From contig NZ_BBLW01000001.1 in NCBI RefSeq assembly GCF_000971135.1, positions 434,001-498,000 on the forward strand: 64,000 bases of DNA. The letters are read 5' to 3'. Made by a program: the position numbers and the translations under genes. Source of the DNA: Demequina phytophila. Lineage in GTDB: Bacteria; Actinomycetota; Actinomycetes; Actinomycetales; Demequinaceae. Shown here one piece after another: positions 16,118 through 27,458 of the stretch; within the stretch, counting starts at the first letter, position 1, and each line of letters starts with the position of its first letter. Below the pieces are notes generated by a model. The model saw only the letters and a list, made by a program, of their open reading frames with translations, had not been told where the DNA came from and made no database searches.

Positions 16118-16149
16118 ACGGGCGCGCCTCCCGAGGGAGACGCGCCCGT
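16118..16149 (-). terminator. Terminator downstream of eno
   Basis: Arms 16118-16132 and 16135-16149 form a long GC-rich stem with a GA centre and one mismatch. It lies 18 bp after the eno stop in the direction of eno transcription. Confidence 0.75.
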
Positions 16150-16167
16150 CCAGGCCTGCGCGGTCGC

Positions 16168-18171
<2,004 letters not shown>

Positions 18172-18179
<8 letters not shown>

Positions 18180-18798
18180 GCGCCGCCCAGGGCGCGGTGG
18201 TGGGCTCGAAGCCGGAGACCTCGACGAACGCGACGTAGTAGTTGCCCGACATGTTCTGCGCGTTGGTCATCGCCTCGCCCAGCGACACGGTGAGCGCGTC
18301 CGTGCTGAACTCGCCCAGGCGCGGCGAGAACGTCGCGTCGGCCTGGACCTGCTCCGCGATCTCGGTGATCGCGCCGAGCGTCGGGTCGCCGCCCACCACG
18401 AAGTAGATCGCGAGCATGTCGGACATCGACTCGACCACGCTGTCCGGGATCACCGGGTCCGTGGCACCCACGCCTGCGAACCAGTTCTCCGCGAGGGTGC
18501 GGACGTTGCCGTCGTTGATGCCGAGCGTGGTGCCGGCGTCCTCCGCGATCTGGTTGGCGGCCTCGAGCGCGCCGGGGCCGAGCGCGGCGAACGTCGCGAG
18601 CTCCTGGCGGTCGGGGGTGACGGAGCCCTGGCTGGCCTCCGCCCAGTCCGCGGCGAGCGCGTCGAGGTCGCTGGTGGTGATCGACACTCCCTGGTACGAC
18701 GCCGCGACGCCGGGGGCGGCGGGCTGGCCGGGGACGGCGCAGCCGGCGAGGACGAGGGACGATGCGGCGAGGACGGCGAGGCGTCGGCGGAACGTCAT
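18172..18798 (-). CDS. Lipoprotein with SurA-N-like domain
   Basis: This 208-residue protein has a lipoprotein signal (FRRRLAVLAASSLVLAGC, lipobox LAGC). The mature part starts with ASYQGVSITTSDLDALAADWAE, which resembles the SurA N-terminal chaperone module found in actinobacterial lipoproteins next to mfd. No parvulin domain is visible. I chose ATG at 18796-18798, not one nine bases upstream, because TAGGAT (18806-18811) overlaps the upstream ATG and fits a leaderless start. It overlaps mazG by eight bases. The function is inferred only from fold resemblance. Confidence 0.8.
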
Positions 18799-18805
18799 GC
18801 CCGCC

Positions 18806-18811
18806 ATCCTA
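18806..18811 (-). promoter_or_regulatory. -10 box of leaderless lipoprotein gene
   Basis: TAGGAT on the minus strand with a seven-base spacer to ATG at 18798. It overlaps an in-frame upstream ATG and so decides the start. Confidence 0.45.
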
Positions 18812-18818
18812 ATGTCGC

Positions 18819-21800
18819 TCACGAGGCCACCGGCGCACGGGTGGCCTGAAGGACCGTCCGGACCCAGTCGAGCACCTCGAGGCCCTCGACGGGCTTGCCG
18901 CCCAGGCGGGCGGTCATGGGTGCCGGGACCAGCACCTGGCGCACGGCGGGCTTGATGAGCGTGTCGGGGAACAGGCGCGTGATGCGCATGGCCGCGGAGT
19001 CGGGAAGCTCGAGGGGGCTGAAGCGGATGTACTTGCCCTGCGCGACGACGTCGTGGACGCCGGCGGCGCGCAGCTCGAGGCGCAGGCGCGCGACCGCGAG
19101 GAGGTTCGCGACGGGCTCGGGCAGGGTGCCGTAGCGGTCGTCGAGCTCCTCCTCGATCTGCGACAGCACGTCCTCCGTGTCGGCGTCCGCGATCTTGCGG
19201 TACGCCTCGAGGCGCAGCCGCTCGTGCTCGATGTAGGACTCGGGGATGTGCGCGTCGATGGGCAGGTCCACCGTCATGGGCGCCCGCTCCTCGACCTCCT
19301 CGCCGCGGAAGCCGGCGACGGCCTCGCCGACCATGCGGATGTAGAGGTCGAATCCGACGCCCTCGATGTGACCGGACTGCTCCGCGCCCAGCAGGTTGCC
19401 CGCGCCGCGGATCTCGAGGTCCTTCATCGCGACGGCCATGCCCGAGCCGAGGTCGGTGTTGGCGGCGATGGTCTGGAGGCGGTCGTGGGCGGTCTCCGTG
19501 AGGGTGCGGTCCGGCGGGTACAGGAAGTAGGCGTAGGCCCGCTCGCGCCCGCGGCCCACGCGGCCGCGGAGCTGGTGGAGCTGGGACAGCCCGAACGTGT
19601 CCGCCCGCTCCACGATCAGGGTGTTGGCGTTGGAGATGTCGAGTCCGGTCTCGACGATGGTGGTGCACACCAGGACGTCGTACTTCTTGTCGTAGTAGTC
19701 GACGATCACCTGCTCGAGCTGCTTCTCGCTCATCTGACCGTGCGCGACGGCGATGCGGGCCTCCGGCACCAGCTCGCCCAGCTTGAGCGCGGCCCGCGTG
19801 ATGGTCTTGACGGAGTTGTGGATGTAGAAGACCTGGCCGTCGCGCAGCAGCTCGCGGCGGATCGCGGCGGTCACCTGGGCGTCCTCGTGCGGACCCACAT
19901 ACGTGAGGATCGGGTGGCGCTCCTCGGGCGGCGTCGCGAGCGTCGACATCTCGCGGATGCCGGTGACGGCCATCTCGAGGGTGCGCGGGATCGGGGTCGC
20001 GGACATCGCGAGCACGTCGACGTCGGTGCGGAGCGCCTTGAGGGTCTCCTTGTGCTCGACGCCGAACCGCTGCTCCTCGTCGATGATGATGAGCCCGAGG
20101 TCCTTGAACCGCACCGAGCCGGTGATGAGGCGGTGCGTGCCCACCACCAGGTCGATGGTGCCCTCCGCGAGCCCGTCGATGATCTCCTTGGCCTCCTTGT
20201 CGGTCTGGAAGCGCGACAGCGCGGCGACCTTGACGGGGAACTGCGCGAAGCGCTCGGAGAACGTGTCGACGTGCTGCTTCACCAGCAGCGTGGTGGGGCA
20301 CAGGATCGCGACCTGGGTGCCGTCCTGGATGGCCTTGAAGGCGGCGCGGACCGCGATCTCGGTCTTGCCGAAGCCCACGTCGCCGCACACCAGGCGGTCC
20401 ATAGGGACGCCCTTCTCCATGTCGCCCTTGACCTCGTCGATGGTGGAGAGCTGGTCCGGGGTCTCGACGAACGCGAACGACTCCTCGAGCTCGCGCTGCC
20501 ACGGGGTGTCGGGGCCGAACTCCCGGCCCTTGGTCGCCATGCGGGCGCTGTACAGGCGGATCAGCTCGGCGGCGATCTCCTTGACCGCCTTGCGCGCCTT
20601 GCCCTTGGTCTTCGCCCAGTCGGCGCCACCCATCTTGTTGACGGACGGGGTCTCACCGCCCACGTACTTGGTGATGAGGTCCAGCTGGTCCGTCGGGACG
20701 GAGAGGCGGTCGCCGGGTCCGCCGCGCTTGGACGGCGCGTACTCGATCACCAGGTACTCGCGCTCGACGCCGCGGACGGTGCGCTTGGTGAGCTCCACGA
20801 ACCGCCCGACGCCGTGTGCCGAGTGGACCACGAAGTCCCCGGGGCGCAGCTGCAGCGGGTCGACGGCGGTACGGCGACGGCTGGGCACCTTGACCTTGGG
20901 TCCGGCGGCGGAGGCGGAGCGGCCGGTGAGGTCGGACTCGTGCAGCACGATGACCTTCGCCTCGGGCACCTGGAAGCCGCCTCCGTCGACGCCCGCGAGG
21001 ACGGCGACGACCCCGGCGTCCGCATCGTCCCCCGTGGTGGCGACACGCGCGGGGAGGTCGGCCTCGCCGCACTGCTCGACGATCCGGTGGGCGCTGCCGA
21101 TGCCGGCCGCCGCGATCACCACGCGCCAACCGTCGCCGAGGCGGGCGCGCACCACGTCGAGCGCCGCCGCGAGGCGGCCGCGGTGGTCCTCGAGCTCGGC
21201 GATGCCGGTCTCGACGGCGCCGTGCGCGCCGAACGGGCCCACGGTGGTCCAGCCGAGTCCGCGGTCCTCGGCGGACTCCTGGACCTCCTCGAGGGACAGG
21301 AAGGCACCCTGGGTCTCGAGCGGGGCGTCGGCGCCGGCGGTGGCGCTCACCCACGCGGCCGCGAGGAACTCCTGGGCGGTGCGCTGGAGATCCTCGGCGC
21401 GACGGGCGAGGCGCTCCGGCTCGAGGGCGACGATGCGGGTGTCGCGCGGCAGCACGTCCGTCACCGGCTGGAGCCGGGTCAGCAGCGCCGGGATGAGGGA
21501 CTCCATGCCCTCGACGGCGTGGCCGTCCGCGATGCGGGCGAGCATGTCCGCGGCCGCGGGGTTCGCGTCGACGAGGCTCGCGGCGCGGGCGCGCACGTCC
21601 TCGGTGAGGAGCAGCTCGCGGCACGGCGGGGCCCACAGGCGGTCCACCGGCTCGAGGGAGCGCTGGTCCGCGACGGAGAAGGAGCGGAGCGACTCGACCT
21701 CGTCGCCGAAGAACTCGACGCGGACCGGGTGCGGCTCGGTGGGCGGGAACACGTCGACGATCCCGCCGCGGACGGCGAACTCGCCGCGCCGCTCGACCAT

Positions 21801-22307
21801 GTCGACGCGCGTGTACGCGGCGGCCGCGAGCGCCTCGGTGAGGTCGGTGAGGTCGCGCTCGTCGCCCACGCGCAGCAGCACGGGCTCGAGGTCCGCGATG
21901 CCCGGCACCAGCGGCTGAAGGATCGCACGCAGCGGTGCGACGACCACGCGCAGCGGCGGCAGGCCGCTCTCCTGGGCGGCGCGCTCGGGGTGGGCGAGGC
22001 GGCGCAGGGTCGCGAGGCGGCGGGCGACGGTGTCGGAGCGCGGGCTGAGGCGCTCGTGCGGGAGGGTCTCCCAGCTGGGGAACGTCGCGACCGTGCGCGG
22101 GTCCAGGTAGGCGGCGAGCGCGGACTCGAGCTTCTCCGCGTCGCCGCCGGTCGCGGTCACGGCGAGGATCGCGCCGCCGCCGGCACCCGCGGCGTACGCG
22201 AGCAGCGGTGGCGCCGCCACCGACGGGGCGTGCACGTGCGCGACGTCGCCCAGGCGGGCGTCCGCCCACCCTCCGAGGAGCGGGGACAGCGGCGGGACAG
22301 TGCTCAC
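18819..22307 (-). CDS. mfd: Transcription-repair coupling factor Mfd
   Basis: This 1162-residue translocase removes RNA polymerase stalled at DNA lesions and recruits UvrA. The UvrB-homology region is N-terminal. The RNA polymerase-interacting domain includes GDFVVHSAHGVGRFVELTKR (about 500). The helicase core has Walker A GDVGFGKTE (about 650), DEEQRFG, SATPIPRTLEMA and QLHQLRGRVGRGRERAYAY, followed by the TRCF C-terminal domain. GTG at 22305-22307 was chosen because GGAGG lies at good distance; an in-frame ATG at 22379 lacks one. It runs divergently from the SAH hydrolase-like gene. Confidence 0.97.
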   Translation of the reverse strand: MSTVPPLSPLLGGWADARLGDVAHVHAPSVAAPPLLAYAAGAGGGAILAVTATGGDAEKLESALAAYLDPRTVATFPSWETLPHERLSPRSDTVARRLATLRRLAHPERAAQESGLPPLRVVVAPLRAILQPLVPGIADLEPVLLRVGDERDLTDLTEALAAAAYTRVDMVERRGEFAVRGGIVDVFPPTEPHPVRVEFFGDEVESLRSFSVADQRSLEPVDRLWAPPCRELLLTEDVRARAASLVDANPAAADMLARIADGHAVEGMESLIPALLTRLQPVTDVLPRDTRIVALEPERLARRAEDLQRTAQEFLAAAWVSATAGADAPLETQGAFLSLEEVQESAEDRGLGWTTVGPFGAHGAVETGIAELEDHRGRLAAALDVVRARLGDGWRVVIAAAGIGSAHRIVEQCGEADLPARVATTGDDADAGVVAVLAGVDGGGFQVPEAKVIVLHESDLTGRSASAAGPKVKVPSRRRTAVDPLQLRPGDFVVHSAHGVGRFVELTKRTVRGVEREYLVIEYAPSKRGGPGDRLSVPTDQLDLITKYVGGETPSVNKMGGADWAKTKGKARKAVKEIAAELIRLYSARMATKGREFGPDTPWQRELEESFAFVETPDQLSTIDEVKGDMEKGVPMDRLVCGDVGFGKTEIAVRAAFKAIQDGTQVAILCPTTLLVKQHVDTFSERFAQFPVKVAALSRFQTDKEAKEIIDGLAEGTIDLVVGTHRLITGSVRFKDLGLIIIDEEQRFGVEHKETLKALRTDVDVLAMSATPIPRTLEMAVTGIREMSTLATPPEERHPILTYVGPHEDAQVTAAIRRELLRDGQVFYIHNSVKTITRAALKLGELVPEARIAVAHGQMSEKQLEQVIVDYYDKKYDVLVCTTIVETGLDISNANTLIVERADTFGLSQLHQLRGRVGRGRERAYAYFLYPPDRTLTETAHDRLQTIAANTDLGSGMAVAMKDLEIRGAGNLLGAEQSGHIEGVGFDLYIRMVGEAVAGFRGEEVEERAPMTVDLPIDAHIPESYIEHERLRLEAYRKIADADTEDVLSQIEEELDDRYGTLPEPVANLLAVARLRLELRAAGVHDVVAQGKYIRFSPLELPDSAAMRITRLFPDTLIKPAVRQVLVPAPMTARLGGKPVEGLEVLDWVRTVLQATRAPVAS

Positions 22308-22385
22308 GTGGGCCTCCAGGGCATGCCGAGCGACCGGGAAATCCGGCGCAACCATCCTAGGCACGGCGTCCGACACCACCGCTCC

Positions 22386-22391
22386 TAGACT
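22386..22391 (+). promoter_or_regulatory. -10 box of leaderless SAH hydrolase-like gene
   Basis: TAGACT with an eight-base spacer to the ATG at 22400 and no ribosome binding site between. The 92-bp divergent gap to mfd holds this and a TAGGAT box for mfd near 22353. Confidence 0.5.
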
Positions 22392-22399
22392 GGTGGACC

Positions 22400-23875
22400 A
22401 TGACCGACCCGCACGCGACCGCCGAGCGGATCCTCCGCCGTTTCGCCCGCGAGACCAACCTCCTCATCGCCGGCCGGCCGGTGCGCGTGAGCGCCGAGGA
22501 GGAGGACACCGCCACCGCGCTGGCCGTCGCGGGCATGGCCCGCGCGCTCGGCGCGCTCCTGGTCGAGTCCGAGGGCCCCGACGTCCTCGACATCGACGTG
22601 CAGGGGGACGATGCCGCGCTCGCCCTGGGCGGGACGCCCTGGGGTTCGCGCGGGGACGCCGGGGGCCGGCTGGACTTCGCGCGCGCCCACATGCCGGTGT
22701 CGACGGCGCTGGCCCGCGAGCTCGCGGACGCCGGGACCGTCGCGGGCCTGCGGATCGGGGTGTCGATGACCCTCGAACCCAAGACCGCGAACCTCGCGCT
22801 GCTGCTGCGCGACGCGGGCGCGGAGGTCGCGGTGTACGCGCACCCGGACGAGACGGACGCGGCCGTGGCGGACGCGCTGCGGGCGCGGGGCGTCGCGGTG
22901 GACGCGGACGCGACGCTCGCCGGGCCGGCGGAGCGCGAAGCCGCGCTCGGGTGGCTCCGCCGCGGCTTCGACGTGGTGGTCGACGACGGCTCCCACCTGG
23001 TGCGCCTGGCCCACGAGGCGGCGCCCGAGGTGGTGGCGGGCTGGATCGGGGTGACCGAGGAGACCACGTCGGGGCTCACCCCGCTGCGGGCCATGGAGAC
23101 CTCCGGGGTGCTGCGGACCCCCGTGGTCGCGGTCAACGACGCCGCGACCAAGACCGGCTTCGACAACCGCTACGGCACGGGCCAGAGCTGCGTGTTCGCG
23201 ATCGCGGACCTCATCGAGAACGTCGACGCGACGGTGCGCGACCTGCCCGTCCTGGTGATCGGCTATGGGCCGGTCGGCGTCGGGGTGGCGGCGCACCTGG
23301 CGGCGCTGGGCGCGCAGGTGAGCGTCGCGGAGATCGACCCGCTGCGCGCGCTGCTTGCCGCGCACGACGGCTACCAGGTCGGACACGCCGAAGACCTCGC
23401 GCAGGGCGCGCTCGTGATCTCCTGCACCGGGGTCGCGGGCACCATCACGCGCGAGCTGCTGTCCCTCGCGGCGATGGTCGCGGTGGCCGGCGGCGTGCCC
23501 GGCGAGATCGACCTCGAGCTCGACGTGCTCGAGCCGGTCGCGGTGGCCGGGTCACGGGTTCCCCACCTCGACGTGGACGTCGAGCGCGGCACCTTGGTGC
23601 TCGACCGCGGCGGCTGCATCAACGTCACCGCCGCGGAGGGCAACCCGATCGAGATCATGGACCTGTCCTTCGCGACGCAGCTCGCGGCCATCCGCCACCT
23701 GCTCGAGACCCGTCCCGCGGTCGGGGTGCACGCCCTCCCCGCCCACGCCGTGGCGCACGTGGCCGCGACCGCCGCCGCCGCGCGCGGGCTGGAGGTCGAC
23801 GAGGACCCGGCCACGGCATCGTCCCCCGGCGACGCCGACTGGCGCTCGCGCCGCTACCGGGACTCCCGCGCATGA
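22400..23875 (+). CDS. Divergent S-adenosylhomocysteine hydrolase-like protein
   Basis: This 491-residue protein has the SAH hydrolase layout: a substrate domain with DFARAHMPVS, the NDAATKTGFDNRYGTGQS block (canonical enzymes have NDSVTK...FDN.YG), and an NAD-binding Rossmann fold (about 284-315) with VIGYGPVGVGVAAHLAALGA. The catalytic block differs from the usual AhcY sequence, so activity on SAH is inference. It shares a four-base overlap with an amidohydrolase of the SAH/MTA deaminase type, supporting a role in SAH or a related nucleoside. The start is ATG with a leaderless -10. Two GGACGATGC words lie near its ends. Confidence 0.75.
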   Translation: MTDPHATAERILRRFARETNLLIAGRPVRVSAEEEDTATALAVAGMARALGALLVESEGPDVLDIDVQGDDAALALGGTPWGSRGDAGGRLDFARAHMPVSTALARELADAGTVAGLRIGVSMTLEPKTANLALLLRDAGAEVAVYAHPDETDAAVADALRARGVAVDADATLAGPAEREAALGWLRRGFDVVVDDGSHLVRLAHEAAPEVVAGWIGVTEETTSGLTPLRAMETSGVLRTPVVAVNDAATKTGFDNRYGTGQSCVFAIADLIENVDATVRDLPVLVIGYGPVGVGVAAHLAALGAQVSVAEIDPLRALLAAHDGYQVGHAEDLAQGALVISCTGVAGTITRELLSLAAMVAVAGGVPGEIDLELDVLEPVAVAGSRVPHLDVDVERGTLVLDRGGCINVTAAEGNPIEIMDLSFATQLAAIRHLLETRPAVGVHALPAHAVAHVAATAAAARGLEVDEDPATASSPGDADWRSRRYRDSRA

Positions 23876-25176
23876 GCGGCGTGGTCCTCTACTCCGCGGC
23901 GCTGGTGGTGCCTGTGACCGCGCCGCCGATCGTGGACGGTGCGATCGCGGTGCGCGACGGTCGGATCCTGCACGTGGGCGAGCGGCGCTGGGTCGCGGGC
24001 TCGCTCGCGGAGCGTGGGCTCGACGCGCATCACATCCACTGGCCCGGGGTGCTGATGCCCGGGCTGGTGAACGCGCACACGCACCTGCAGTACACCGGCA
24101 TGGCGGAGGTGGGTCGCGGCAGCTACCAGGGCTTCGAGTCCTGGGCGAAGGGATTCAACCCGGTCTACGCCCGGCCGCACGACTGGGCCGCGGACGCCGC
24201 CGCCGGCGCGCGCATGATGCTCGAGGCGGGCACCACCGCCGTCGCGGACGTGGTCACGGACCTCGAGGCGATGCGCGCGCTGCACGACGCGGGCCTGCAC
24301 GGCATCACCTACTGGGAGGTCATCGACTGGACCAACGAGGAGTGGGTCGAGCGGGGTCGCGCGCAGGTCGAGGCGGCGCTCGACGCGCTCCCCTCCCCGC
24401 CCGGGACCGGGTTGTCGCCGCACGCGCCGTACTCGCTGGAGATCGCGCCGCTGCTGGAGATCCCCGACATCGTGCGCGAGCGGGGCTCGCGGATCCACAT
24501 CCACCTGGGCGAGTCGGCGATCGAGCGCGAGTTCGCGCACGCCGCCACGGAGCCGTGGCAGCTGCGCGGCCTCGCCTCCCTGCACGAGCTGCGCCACGCC
24601 GGCTACGGCACGTCCGCCACGGATTACGTCGACCACCTGGGCGTGCTGGGGCCGGACTGCCACATCGCGCACGGCGTCTACATGAGCGAGCGCGACCGCG
24701 CGATCCTGCGGGCACGCGGCACCTCGGTGGCGCTGTGCCCGCGCTCCAACGCGGTGATCGGGCTCGACGAGCCGCCCGTCGCCGCCTACCTGTCCGAGGG
24801 CAGCCCCATCGCGGTGGGCACGGACTCGCTGTCGAGCTCGCCGTCGCTGGACCTCATGGCGGACGTCGCGGAGCTGCACCGGATCGCGCGCGCGCAGGGG
24901 TACGCGGGCGCGGACCTCGCGGAGCGGCTGCTGTCCGCCGCGACGCTCGGCGGCGCGCACGCGATGGGCCTCGACGTGGGGCCGGACCGTACGGGTTACC
25001 TCGCCGTGGGCGCGCGGGCGGACCTCGCGTTCTTCGACGTGCCCGTGACCGACGTCGCGTCCACGCTGGAGACCCTGGTGACGGGCGGCGAGGGCCGCGC
25101 CGCCGCGACCGTGATCTCCGGACAGGTCCGCGTCGCCCACCCCGCCTTCACCGAGCAGACCGGAGTCGCCTCATGA
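23872..25176 (+). CDS. Amidohydrolase of the SAH/5'-methylthioadenosine deaminase type
   Basis: This 434-residue protein has the metal-dependent amidohydrolase barrel: MPGLVNAHTHLQYTGMAE (His pair), GLSPHAPYSLE, RIHIHLGES, the CHIAHGVY His and IAVGTDSLSSSPS with the metal Asp. This matches the SsnA/TrzN/MtaD subgroup that deaminates adenosine derivatives or chloro-purines and triazines. The neighbouring SAH hydrolase-like gene, overlapped by four bases, favours SAH or methylthioadenosine as substrate. The exact substrate cannot be read from sequence. Confidence 0.82.
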   Translation: MSGVVLYSAALVVPVTAPPIVDGAIAVRDGRILHVGERRWVAGSLAERGLDAHHIHWPGVLMPGLVNAHTHLQYTGMAEVGRGSYQGFESWAKGFNPVYARPHDWAADAAAGARMMLEAGTTAVADVVTDLEAMRALHDAGLHGITYWEVIDWTNEEWVERGRAQVEAALDALPSPPGTGLSPHAPYSLEIAPLLEIPDIVRERGSRIHIHLGESAIEREFAHAATEPWQLRGLASLHELRHAGYGTSATDYVDHLGVLGPDCHIAHGVYMSERDRAILRARGTSVALCPRSNAVIGLDEPPVAAYLSEGSPIAVGTDSLSSSPSLDLMADVAELHRIARAQGYAGADLAERLLSAATLGGAHAMGLDVGPDRTGYLAVGARADLAFFDVPVTDVASTLETLVTGGEGRAAATVISGQVRVAHPAFTEQTGVAS

Positions 25177-25601
25177 CCGCCGTCCCCGCCACCGCGACCC
25201 TGCTGGGCCTCGAGGCGCACCCCGAGGGCGGCTGGTTCCGCCGCACCTACACCTCGCGCATGCCGGTCGCCACCGCGGGCGGCGAGCGGCCCGCCGCGAC
25301 GATCATCCACTACCTCCTCACCGCCGGAGAGGAGAGCGCGTGGCACGTGGTCACGTCCGACGAGATGTGGCTGTGGCACGGTCCAGGCGCGCTCGAGCTG
25401 CGGCTCGGCGGGTCGGGCGAGACGCCGGACGATGCGCCGGTCGCCGTGGTCCTGGGCCCGGACCTGGGTGCGGGGCAGGTGGCGCAGTGCCTGGTCCCCG
25501 CGGGCGTGTGGCAGGCGGCGCGGCTGGTCGCCGACGAGGAGGTGCTGGTGAGCTGCGTGGTGTCGCCGGGCTTCGACTTCGCGGACTGGCGGCTGGCCTG
25601 A
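25173..25601 (+). CDS. DUF985 cupin protein
   Basis: This 142-residue cupin matches DUF985: LEAHPEGGWFRRTYTS, TIIHYLLTAGEESAWHVVTSDE and VPAGVWQAARL are the family blocks. These proteins form a beta-barrel that can hold a small ligand or metal; their role is unknown. It overlaps the amidohydrolase stop by four bases, so it belongs to the same operon and may act on the same metabolite. GGACGATGC at 25427 encodes Asp-Asp-Ala. Confidence 0.88.
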   Translation: MTAVPATATLLGLEAHPEGGWFRRTYTSRMPVATAGGERPAATIIHYLLTAGEESAWHVVTSDEMWLWHGPGALELRLGGSGETPDDAPVAVVLGPDLGAGQVAQCLVPAGVWQAARLVADEEVLVSCVVSPGFDFADWRLA

Positions 25602-25617
25602 CGGGTCGCCCGCGTCT

Positions 25618-25646
25618 CACGATGCGGGCACCGGTACCGCATCGTG
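25618..25646. terminator. Perfect hairpin after the DUF985 gene, arms resembling the GGACGATGC word
   Basis: CACGATGCGG (25618-25627) and CCGCATCGTG (25637-25646) are perfect inverted arms around a nine-base loop. It lies 16 bp after the DUF985 stop and 70 bp before the solute-binding protein gene. It is a likely terminator or attenuator. Both arms carry ACGATGC, the core of the word repeated across the window. Confidence 0.6.
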
Positions 25647-25715
25647 GCCGGTAGGCTGGGCCTCGCGGCCGCCGCTGGCCGTCACCCATCCCCTGAACTC
25701 TTTCGAGGAGCACCC

Positions 25716-26588
25716 ATGACCAGCACACGTGTGCGCGCCGGCCTGATCGCGACGACCGCCCTGTCCGCGCTGATGATGGCGGGCTGCTCCTCCACCTCGG
25801 AGCCCGAGGCGAGCGGCGCCGGCTCGGCGTCCGCGTCCGCGGAGCCCACCGAGGTCGCGCTCGAGACCCTCACCGAGGGCAAGCTGACCATCGCGACCGG
25901 CGAGCCCGCCTACGAGCCGTGGGTCATCAACGACGACCCCGAGTCCGGCGAGGGCTTCGAGGCCGCCGTCGCGTACGCGGTCGCGGAGGAGCTCGGCTTC
26001 GCGGCCGAGGACGTCGTGTGGGTCCGCTCCTCGTTCGACTCGGCGATCGCGCCTGGCGCGAAGGACTGGGACCTCAACATCCAGCAGTTCTCCATCACCG
26101 AGGAGCGCAAGACCGCGGTCGACTTCTCCAGCCCGTACTACGTGACGTCGCAGGCGCTCGTCGCGGTCGACGGTACCGACGCCGCGTCCGCCACGTCGGT
26201 CGCGGACCTCGAGGGCCAGCTGGTGGGCGTCGCGGTCGGCACCACCTCCTACGACGTCGCGGTCGAGAAGCTGGGCGAGGACAACATCCAGGTCTTCAAC
26301 TCCGTCGCCGACGTGGTGGGCGCGCTCAACGCCGGCCAGATCGACGCCTTCGTCACCGACCTGCCGGGCGCCTTCTACTCCGCGTACGTCGAGGTCGACA
26401 ACGGCACCATCGTGGGCCAGTTCGAGGGCAACGAGGGTGGCGACGAGTTCGGCATCGTCCTGCCCAAGGGCTCCGCGCTCACCGCGCCGGTGACCGCCGC
26501 CGTGGACGCCCTCACCGAGGACGGCACGCTCGCCGACCTCGAGACCGAGTGGCTCTCCGAGGCCGCCGACGTCCCGGTCCTGGGCTAA
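25716..26588 (+). CDS. Polar amino-acid ABC transporter substrate-binding lipoprotein
   Basis: This 290-residue protein has a lipoprotein signal (lipobox MAGC, about Cys23), a Ser/Ala/Glu linker, and an SBP family 3 domain: KLTIATGEPAYEPW, GFEAAVAYAVAEELG and DLNIQQFSITEERKTAVDFSSPYY. It should bind an amino acid outside the membrane for the adjacent permease and ATPase. GAGGAG precedes the ATG. Which amino acid is bound cannot be judged; the order SBP-permease-ATPase fits a general polar amino-acid importer. Confidence 0.94.
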   Translation: MTSTRVRAGLIATTALSALMMAGCSSTSEPEASGAGSASASAEPTEVALETLTEGKLTIATGEPAYEPWVINDDPESGEGFEAAVAYAVAEELGFAAEDVVWVRSSFDSAIAPGAKDWDLNIQQFSITEERKTAVDFSSPYYVTSQALVAVDGTDAASATSVADLEGQLVGVAVGTTSYDVAVEKLGEDNIQVFNSVADVVGALNAGQIDAFVTDLPGAFYSAYVEVDNGTIVGQFEGNEGGDEFGIVLPKGSALTAPVTAAVDALTEDGTLADLETEWLSEAADVPVLG

Positions 26589-26591
26589 GCC

Positions 26592-27458
26592 ATGACGGAC
26601 CGGGCGGCGGACGCCGTGTGGGAGGTGAGCCGGCTCGAGCTGGATCGCCGCCTGCAGCGCAAGCGGGCGTCCCGCCGCTCGGTCCTCATCGCGCTCGTCT
26701 CCACCGTGGTGTTCGCGGCGGCGGCGGGCTGGCTGGTGGTGAGCTCCCCCAACTGGGACACCGTCCAGCAGACGTTCTTCAACCCCGAGATCGCGGTCGA
26801 GTCCTTCCCCAAGGTGCTCGAGGGTCTGTGGCTCAACATCCGGGTGCTGTTCTTCGCGTCGATCGCGGTCGCAGTGGTGGGCACGCTGCTCGCCGTCATG
26901 CGGTCGCTGCGGGGGCCGGTGTGGTTCCCGCTGCGCGCCCTCGCCACGGGATACACGGACCTGTTCCGCGGACTGCCCGTGCTGATCGTGCTCTACCTGG
27001 TGGGCTTCGGCATCCCGGGCCTCAACCCGGAGGTGCGGATCCCGGTCGCCGTGCTCGGCACCATCGCCATCTCGCTGTGCTACTCCGCATACGTCGCCGA
27101 GGTGCTGCGCGCCGGCATGGAGGCGGTGCACCCGTCGCAGCGGATCGCGGCCCGGTCGTTGGGCCTCTCGCACGCCAAGACGCTCCGCCTGGTGGTGATC
27201 CCCCAGGCGCTGCGCAAGGTGGTGCCGGCGCTCATGAACGACTTCGTGTCGATGCAGAAGGACGTGGGGCTCATCTCGGTGCTCGGCGCCGTGGACGCGA
27301 TCCGGTCCGCGCAGATCATCCAGGCGCAGACGTACAACTTCACCCCCTACGTGGTGGCCGGACTGCTGTTCGTCGCGCTGTCCTGGCCCATGATCCGCCT
27401 CACCGACGCGGTGAGCGCCCGGATGGCTCGCCGCGAGCAGCAGGGAGGCACGGTATGA
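26592..27458 (+). CDS. Polar amino-acid ABC transporter permease (HisM/GlnP-like)
   Basis: This 288-residue permease has a 30-residue charged N-terminus, five or six TM helices and the coupling loop EVLRAGMEAVHPSQRIAARSLGLS, followed by VVIPQALRKVVPALMNDFVSMQKDVGLISVLG, the HEQRO-type signature. It forms the membrane channel, probably as a homodimer since there is only one permease gene. Three bases separate it from the binding protein, and it overlaps the ATPase by four bases. Confidence 0.94.
   Translation: MTDRAADAVWEVSRLELDRRLQRKRASRRSVLIALVSTVVFAAAAGWLVVSSPNWDTVQQTFFNPEIAVESFPKVLEGLWLNIRVLFFASIAVAVVGTLLAVMRSLRGPVWFPLRALATGYTDLFRGLPVLIVLYLVGFGIPGLNPEVRIPVAVLGTIAISLCYSAYVAEVLRAGMEAVHPSQRIAARSLGLSHAKTLRLVVIPQALRKVVPALMNDFVSMQKDVGLISVLGAVDAIRSAQIIQAQTYNFTPYVVAGLLFVALSWPMIRLTDAVSARMARREQQGGTV

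Noticed and set aside
19053-22388. Open frame of more than 1100 codons opposite mfd
   Set aside because: It mirrors Mfd codons exactly and has no start signal or domain. It is a GC-driven shadow.
22308-22399. SAH riboswitch ahead of the SAH hydrolase-like gene
   Set aside because: The -10 box lies eight bases from the ATG, leaving no leader for an RNA element.
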